From: Alphaproteobacteria bacterium
GTDB lineage: Bacteria > Pseudomonadota > Alphaproteobacteria > Rhizobiales > Xanthobacteraceae
NCBI GenBank assembly: GCA_005883445.1
Contig: VAZL01000074.1
Coordinates: 1 to 9,822 of the forward strand
Reading direction: 5' to 3'
Length of the DNA: 9,822 nucleotides
Shown here: piece by piece, positions 6,336-9,822 of the stretch
Layout of the letters: each line of letters opens with the position of its first letter
Numbering within the stretch: the stretch's first letter is position 1
Position numbers and translations under genes: made by a program
Notes under the pieces: generated by a model
The model's input: only the letters and a program-made list of their open reading frames with translations
What the model was told of the DNA's origin: nothing
Database searches by the model: none

Positions 6336-6500
6336 TCACTGAAGGGCAGCTCGCAACGACGTGAACGCCATATTCAGCTTCGAGCCCAGGCCCGAAAGCG
6401 CGGTGATGATGGCGACCGACATGCCGGCCGCGATCAGCGCGTATTCGATGACCGTGGCGCCGCCTTCCTCGCGCGCGAAACGCGCAAGAAGCCTCATCAT
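6336..6500 (-). CDS. Flp/Fap family type IVb pilin prepilin
   Basis: A 54-residue prepilin. The leader MMRLLARFAREEGG ends at Gly14, followed by ATVIEYALIAAGMS, the hallmark of Flp pilins. A TadV/CpaA-type prepilin peptidase would cut between Gly14 and Ala15, leaving a 40-residue mature pilin with the conserved glutamate at mature position 5 (Glu19) followed by Tyr20. The hydrophobic core (15-38) is both membrane anchor and assembly helix. The frame is open to an ATG at 6530, but the paired ATGs at 6500 and 6497 give the usual leader length, and a GGAG lies about 10 bases upstream of 6500. Role: the subunit of thin Tad adhesion pili. No other tad/cpa gene is in the window, so this is either an orphan copy supplied to a tad system elsewhere or a pilin with a separate role. 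Confidence 0.93.
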   Translation of the reverse strand: MMRLLARFAREEGGATVIEYALIAAGMSVAIITALSGLGSKLNMAFTSLRAALQ

Positions 6501-6585
6501 GTTTCCAGCACTCCAGCGGCCATTTGGCATGGCTGCGAGTCAATCACCGGCGCGCTTCGATATCGTTGCACAGTTCGCTAAAATT

Positions 6586-6598
6586 GAGTGCAACTCAG
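6586..6598. promoter_or_regulatory. Short inverted repeat upstream of the pilin gene
   Basis: TGAGT-GCA-ACTCA has perfect 5-bp arms around a 3-base centre and lies 86-98 bases before the pilin start, in the only AT-rich part of the gap between the binding-protein stop and the pilin. It could be an operator for the pilin promoter. I saw no second copy in the window, and no good promoter hexamers accompany it. Confidence 0.2.
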
Positions 6599-6645
6599 TC
6601 TTTTTCAGCCCCAGGAGCGGGCAGCGACCGGCAGGAACCTACGGG

Positions 6646-7524
6646 TCAAAACGGACTTATTGGGAAATATCGCAGCCACAAATCGGTAAAACGACCCTGC
6701 TCCCAGACGCGGAACAGCGCCCAATTCAGGGCGAGCCGCATCGTGTCATTGCCCTTTTTAACGGCAATTCCGATGCCTTCGCCGAAGTAGCGGCTGTCTA
6801 TGTAAGGCCCGCCGCGGAAGGAACAGCAATTCTCGGAATCGGTGCCGTTGAGCCAGAAGGCGAGCGAGATCGCATCGCCGAACAAGAGATCGACATCACC
6901 GCGCCGCAAGGCGAGCCGCGCCACGTCCGCGCTCGGATAGGCGCGAACCTCGGCCTCGGTAAACAGGGCCTTAAGATATGCTTCATGCGCCGTGCCGGCG
7001 ACCACGGCGACCTTCTTGCCCTCTAGCCGCTCAGGCAGCGGATCATCGATCGGGGAGTCGCGCTTGGCGACGAAACGCGCCGGCGTGCGGTAATAGGAAT
7101 CGGTGAAATCGACCTTGGCACGCATGTCCAAGGTCGCCGTGATAGAAGCAATTGCGGCATCGCCCTGATTGCCGTTGAGCGCTGCAATGAGCGTCTCGAA
7201 GCGGCGCATCTGGATCGTACAGGCGACCTTGAGCTCCTCGCAGAGCAGGCGCGCTAGATCGACATTGAAGCCCTGCGGATTGCCGTCCGGCCCGGCGAAA
7301 TTGAAGGGCGGGTAGTCGGTCTCGGTGAGGAACCGGATCACGCTGATGCGGGACAGATCGGGCTTTTCCGGCCGGCGGCGCGGGTCCCAAAATCCCGGCA
7401 CCCGCACGGCCGGGGCGCCCCCCGTCGGCTCTGCCGCCACCTGACCGGCGCCGAGAAAGGGCGCAATCAGCAAGACGCAGACGGCCACCCGCCCGATCAG
7501 GACACGCAAGGAATATTCCGGCAC
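6646..7524 (-). CDS. Periplasmic substrate-binding protein, family 3 (amino-acid type)
   Basis: A 292-residue secreted protein. Residues 1-31 form a Sec signal peptide with a hydrophobic core VAVCVLLIAPFLGAG and an AxA-like site, QVAA|EP. After a linker (VPGFWDPRRRPEKPDLSRI, 42-60) comes the bilobal SBP domain: FLTETDYPPFNF (65-76), GFNVDLARLL (85-94), TLDMRAKVDFTDSYYRTP (131-148) and DVDLLFGDAISLAFWL (210-225). Arg135 and Asp217 occupy the positions that hold the carboxylate and amino groups of amino acids in HisJ-type proteins, so an amino acid or similar ligand is inferred. Cys pairs 95/102 and 233/234 could form disulfides. The start is GTG at 7524 with AGAGG a few bases upstream; no ATG gives the signal peptide. 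No ABC permease or ATPase gene adjoins it, so it either serves a remote transporter or acts as a stand-alone sensor or binding protein. Confidence 0.92.
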   Translation of the reverse strand: MPEYSLRVLIGRVAVCVLLIAPFLGAGQVAAEPTGGAPAVRVPGFWDPRRRPEKPDLSRISVIRFLTETDYPPFNFAGPDGNPQGFNVDLARLLCEELKVACTIQMRRFETLIAALNGNQGDAAIASITATLDMRAKVDFTDSYYRTPARFVAKRDSPIDDPLPERLEGKKVAVVAGTAHEAYLKALFTEAEVRAYPSADVARLALRRGDVDLLFGDAISLAFWLNGTDSENCCSFRGGPYIDSRYFGEGIGIAVKKGNDTMRLALNWALFRVWEQGRFTDLWLRYFPISPF

Positions 7525-7574
7525 GGATGACCTCTGACCGACCTCTGGGGCCCAGGAACACTGATTGACCCCGC

Positions 7575-7619
7575 TTATAGACGCGCCGGTTCAGGCAGAT
7601 CAGTGGCAGTGACACCCAT
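7575..7619 (-). CDS. Possible 14-residue leader ORF
   Basis: ATG at 7619 to TAA at 7575 encodes MGVTATDLPEPARL. AGGAG (7629-7625 on the minus strand) sits 5 bases before the ATG, one of the best ribosome sites in the window, and it serves no longer frame. On the RNA, AGTGAC and GTCACT (7626-7621 and 7613-7608) can pair as a 6-bp stem with the ATG inside the loop, so initiation could be gated. The ORF ends 50 bases before the GTG start of the binding-protein gene. It may be a leader peptide, a regulatory upstream ORF or a chance occurrence. The peptide itself matches nothing I know. Confidence 0.3.
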   Translation of the reverse strand: MGVTATDLPEPARL

Positions 7620-7654
7620 GGTCACTCCTGAAAAGCCTATCCGACCTACCCCCC

Positions 7655-7689
7655 GACCGGGCGCTGGAGTGCCTTCCGGCGCGCCGGTC
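7655..7689 (-). terminator. Candidate terminator hairpin after the SCO gene
   Basis: GACCGG (7689-7684 on the minus strand) pairs with CCGGTC (7660-7655), and three more pairs follow after one bulged base, giving a GC-rich stem about 25 bases past the SCO stop. No T-run follows (the next bases are G-rich), so an intrinsic terminator is not certain. Confidence 0.3.
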
Positions 7690-7714
7690 GTTTCGATCGC
7701 GGGATTTGGCGACT

Positions 7715-8314
7715 TCACAGATAGCGGCGCAGGTCCGCGGCCGCGGCATCGGTCGTCCGCTTGAGATTGAACGGGGAGACGAACCGGCCGGCTTTGTCCA
7801 TCAGATAGACGATGGCCGTGTGGTCCATGGTGTAACCACCCTCGTCGAGCGGAACCTTTTTGAAATAGACCCGATAAGCCTTTGCGACTGCCGCGATCGC
7901 GGCCGGATCTCCGGTCAAACCCGAAAGGTGTGGATCGAAGCTCGAGAGGTAATCCTTGATCACGGCGGGCGTGTCGCGCTCGGGATCGACCGTGATGAAC
8001 AGCGCGCGCGTGCGATCCGCGTCGGGGCCGAGCGCGCGCAAAATCTCGGAGACCTCGAACAGCGTCGTCGGGCAGACGTCCGGGCAGTGGGTAAAGCCGA
8101 AAAACACCAGGAAGGGATGACCCTTCAAATCCTGGTCGGTGACCGTTTGCCCGTTCTGATCGGTGAGCTTGAACGGTCCGCCGATGGCCGCGATTTGCTG
8201 CGCGACCGGAGACGAGAGCCTTCCGGTCACGATAAGGACGACGCCGAAGCAAAGCACCAGCCCAGCGAGAAATGCCGCGCTCATCACAAGGATGCGGGTG
8301 CTGCGTGCGGTCAT
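7715..8314 (-). CDS. SCO1/SenC family copper chaperone
   Basis: A 199-residue membrane-anchored protein. Residues 8-30 form a single N-terminal transmembrane helix, leaving a thioredoxin-like domain in the periplasm. The copper site is complete: Cys77-Pro-Asp-Val-Cys81 in FGFTHCPDVCPTTL (72-85) and the distal His165 in GYTMDHTAIVYL (160-171). FITVDPERDTP (106-116) is the other family signature. SCO proteins deliver copper to, or reduce cysteines of, the CuA site of cytochrome c oxidase subunit II. Length is typical (about 190-210). The ATG at 8314 has GGGA 6 bases upstream and directly precedes the anchor helix. It follows a 54-residue membrane protein gene by 28 bases on the same strand. No oxidase structural gene is in the window. 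Confidence 0.96.
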   Translation of the reverse strand: MTARSTRILVMSAAFLAGLVLCFGVVLIVTGRLSSPVAQQIAAIGGPFKLTDQNGQTVTDQDLKGHPFLVFFGFTHCPDVCPTTLFEVSEILRALGPDADRTRALFITVDPERDTPAVIKDYLSSFDPHLSGLTGDPAAIAAVAKAYRVYFKKVPLDEGGYTMDHTAIVYLMDKAGRFVSPFNLKRTTDAAAADLRRYL

Positions 8315-8342
8315 ACCGATTCCCGCTGGCTGCCGTAAGCGT

Positions 8343-8507
8343 TCACAAGCAGGCGGCGATCCCTGCGACGATCATTTCGTAGAACACTGCGGTACCATAG
8401 TGCGCCCAGAGCGCCACCGTTGCAGCGAGCACGATGCCGAGGATCGCCGCGATGAGCATGAGCGGACGCGAAAGCAGGGGTGTCGTAGCGGAAATCGTCT
8501 CGGGCAT
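8343..8507 (-). CDS. Small membrane protein upstream of the SCO gene (54 residues)
   Basis: ATG at 8507 to TGA at 8343 encodes 54 residues. The first 16 (MPETISATTPLLSRPL) are polar. One hydrophobic segment covers about 17-34 (MLIAAILGIVLAATVALW), then AHYGTAVFYEMI and a final hydrophobic stretch VAGIAACL. AGGGA lies 5 bases before the ATG, and the gene ends 28 bases before the SCO start, so the two are probably co-transcribed. The position suggests a helper in copper or oxidase assembly, or a small oxidase-associated subunit, but this is inference from context only. I do not recognise a named family. Three things argue that it is real: the ribosome site, the coherent membrane topology, and GC-rich third positions in this frame while the overlapping minus-strand frame reads as arginine-rich nonsense. 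Confidence 0.75.
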   Translation of the reverse strand: MPETISATTPLLSRPLMLIAAILGIVLAATVALWAHYGTAVFYEMIVAGIAACL

Positions 8508-8512
8508 CGACG

Positions 8513-8517
8513 TCCCT
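8513..8517 (-). promoter_or_regulatory. Ribosome binding site of the 54-residue membrane protein
   Basis: On the minus strand AGGGA ends 5 bases before the ATG at 8507. It is the main support for this short gene and its start, since the next in-frame ATG is 16 codons further on, at the beginning of the hydrophobic segment. Confidence 0.6.
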
Positions 8518-8659
8518 AGGCTTGACCGGCCCGGTGAAGTTCGGCCGCACGCTTATCAAATAGGTCCAATCGTGGCGGCCGACAATAGGTCCGAGCACCG
8601 GGGGGACCACCAAAGAGCTTGCCGGCGTGCGCGAGGATCATTGACTCCTCAATCAAGCT

Positions 8660-9451
8660 TCATTTCACGAAGCGCAGCGGCAATAGCAAATTCACACGGT
8701 CGCCCGGGATTCCCGGCGGCACCGGCGGGAAAGGCTGCGCCCGCTGCAACAGCGCCAGCGCCTCCTCGTCGAGCGCGCTCGCCCCGGATGAGCGCACGAT
8801 GCGGCTGTCAACCAGCCGCCCTTGCCGGTCGAGACTGAAGAAGACCTGGGCAACCCCATGTTCGCCGCGGCGCGCCGACGTCTCGGGGTAACGCTTGTTG
8901 CGTTCGATCACCGCCAGGATCTGCGACCTCCAGGTCACCAGTACGCTTGAATTCTGGGGGGTGATTTGACCCTGCGCGGGCGCGGCCGGGAGCGCGGCGG
9001 TCCGCTCCGGAATTGTCTGCGGCGCCGAGGTGGTGGGCGCCGGCGGCCGCGGTTCTTGGCGCTTCGGGGTTTCCTGAACCTCTCGGGGCGGCTCGACCGC
9101 GAGTTCCGGATTGGGCGCGGGCTTGACCTCCGGCGGTGGCTCTTCCACCGGCTTCGATGCGACCTTTTCTTCGACTTTCTGCTTCTCCTCGAGGCTCTCG
9201 ACCGGCTTGTTGGGCGAGGCGTCGGACATCACCTGCTCGGGTCCGGGCGCAATGTTCGTCTGCGGCATGGCGGGGCCGGCCGGTATCGGCGCGAACTCGA
9301 TCACGATCGCAGCAGCGGGCTCCGCCGGTTCGATCTCATCGCGCCAGTTGACCATTCCCGCGGCGAACCCGCCGTGCGCCAACACGATGATCGCTCCGCT
9401 GATCAGCCAGCGGCGCAGGTCCGCGGCGTATTCGGCGCTCAACACCATCAT
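8660..9451 (-). CDS. tonB: Energy transducer TonB
   Basis: A 263-residue protein with the classical three-part TonB build. A cytoplasmic stub and one transmembrane helix (about 15-34, LISGAIIVLAHGGFAAG) include His26, the position matching the essential His20 of E. coli TonB. Next is a long periplasmic linker (about 40-165) rich in proline, glutamate and lysine (KPVEEPPPEVKPAPNPE). The C-terminal TonB domain (about 170-263) has KRYPETSARRGEHGVAQV (186-203), VRSSGASALDEEALALL (219-235) and FPPVPP (241-246). It carries proton-motive energy from ExbB/ExbD in the inner membrane to TonB-dependent receptors that take up iron complexes, heme or cobalamin. The first of two ATGs (9451, 9448) overlaps the exbD stop by 4 bases (ATGA), indicating coupled translation. 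Which receptor it serves cannot be read from the window. Confidence 0.96.
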   Translation of the reverse strand: MMVLSAEYAADLRRWLISGAIIVLAHGGFAAGMVNWRDEIEPAEPAAAIVIEFAPIPAGPAMPQTNIAPGPEQVMSDASPNKPVESLEEKQKVEEKVASKPVEEPPPEVKPAPNPELAVEPPREVQETPKRQEPRPPAPTTSAPQTIPERTAALPAAPAQGQITPQNSSVLVTWRSQILAVIERNKRYPETSARRGEHGVAQVFFSLDRQGRLVDSRIVRSSGASALDEEALALLQRAQPFPPVPPGIPGDRVNLLLPLRFVK

Positions 9452-9822
9452 GGCCCCGAGGGTTTCTCCAGTCCCACCAATGCGGCCTTCAGGTAACCGG
9501 CCGCACGCAAGAGGTTCATAACCTCCATCACCTCGCCGTACGGTACTGCCTTGTCCGCGCGCAAAAAAATGCGGGTGTCCTTATCGCCCTTTGCCGCCGC
9601 ATCGAGCGTGCTGGGCAAGAGATCGCGGCTGACGGGATCCTCGCCGAGCGCGAGCGTGAGGTCGGACTTTACTGTGAGATAGAGCGGCCTTTCCGGCCGC
9701 GGTTGCGGCTCGGCGGTCGATGCCGGCAAGTTGACGAGAATGTCCACGGTGGCAAGCGGCGCCGCTACCATGAAGATGATCAGCAGCACCAACATCACGT
9801 CGATGAATGGCGTAACGTTGAT
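9448..9822 (-). CDS. exbD: Biopolymer transporter ExbD (5' end outside window)
   Basis: 124 C-terminal residues are visible. They begin with INVTPFIDVMLVLLIIFMVA, the transmembrane helix of ExbD; the aspartate in PFID corresponds to Asp25 of E. coli ExbD, essential for proton use. The periplasmic domain follows, with LVNLPASTAEPQPRPERPLY and IFLRADKAVPYGEVMEVM. The resemblance to enterobacterial ExbD is unusually close, notably ATVD-VNLPAST, PQPRPE, FRADK and AGYLK. Roughly 15-25 N-terminal residues are missing beyond the window edge. It forms the proton channel with ExbB and energises TonB, whose gene follows with a 4-base overlap. exbB is expected immediately upstream, outside the window. 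Confidence 0.96.
   Translation of the reverse strand: MNVTPFIDVMLVLLIIFMVAAPLATVDILVNLPASTAEPQPRPERPLYLTVKSDLTLALGEDPVSRDLLPSTLDAAAKGDKDTRIFLRADKAVPYGEVMEVMNLLRAAGYLKAALVGLEKPSGP

Noticed and set aside
7706..8338. 210-codon open frame on the + strand
   Set aside because: It is antisense to the SCO gene, whose copper-binding residues are complete; the + frame shows no protein-like pattern.
8311..8613. 100-codon minus-strand frame overlapping the 54-residue gene
   Set aside because: The frame reads as Arg-rich sequence with no hydrophobic pattern. The alternative frame starting at 8507 has a ribosome site and a clear transmembrane segment, so that one was kept.
1..9822. Search for CRISPR arrays, tRNA/rRNA genes, insertion sequences, phage or defence genes
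   Set aside because: No regularly spaced repeats, no cloverleaf with a T-loop GGTTCGA-type core in a tRNA context, no transposase or integrase motifs and no nuclease/toxin pairs were seen on either strand.

Overview
The window reads as an ordinary, GC-rich, densely packed chromosomal stretch of an alphaproteobacterium. The order Hyphomicrobiales (Rhizobiales), in the Bradyrhizobium/Xanthobacteraceae neighbourhood, is my best guess. The clues are the C-terminal part of a 'cisplatin damage response' type ATP-dependent DNA ligase followed by a DUF6460-like membrane protein, a DUF952-pyrD pair, a class I (archaeal-type) lysyl-tRNA synthetase, a Flp-type pilin, and strong G/C preference at third codon positions. 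This assignment is inferred from gene content, not from a database search.

Layout. On the + strand, 2-927 carries the 3' end of the ligase gene and a translationally coupled small membrane protein. These converge on a minus-strand pair: a DUF952 protein (2449 to 2090) overlapping class 2 dihydroorotate dehydrogenase pyrD (2093 to 999). A roughly 500-base gap without a clear gene (2450-2955) holds AT-rich promoter-like sequence, a 10-bp palindrome and possible traces of decayed coding sequence. A + strand gene at 2956-3522 encodes a Tat-exported beta-carbonic-anhydrase-like protein. It converges on a run of minus-strand genes that fills the rest of the window: TauE/SafE-type exporter (3634-4374), lysS (4533-6176), a Flp/Fap pilin (6336-6500), an amino-acid-type periplasmic binding protein (6646-7524), a candidate 14-residue leader ORF (7575-7619), an SCO1/SenC copper chaperone (7715-8314) with a 54-residue membrane protein just upstream (8343-8507), and finally tonB (8660-9451) and exbD (9448 to beyond the window edge).

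How the genes work together. Three tightly coupled units are evident from 4-base stop/start overlaps: ligase/DUF6460, DUF952/pyrD and exbD/tonB. The 54-residue protein and the SCO protein are separated by 28 bases and look like a small unit for copper delivery to cytochrome oxidase. ExbD and TonB form part of the proton-motive-force transducer for outer-membrane uptake; exbB is expected just outside the window. The remaining genes (exporter, lysS, pilin, binding protein) look like single-gene units with no functional link that I can see.

I found no RNA gene, transposase, CRISPR array, phage gene or defence system. Nothing here is convincingly a new system. The items most worth a second look are the compact Tat-exported carbonic-anhydrase-like protein with a Cys cluster ahead of its twin-arginine motif, the 54-residue partner of the SCO protein, and the short ORF whose start codon lies in a hairpin loop upstream of the binding-protein gene.
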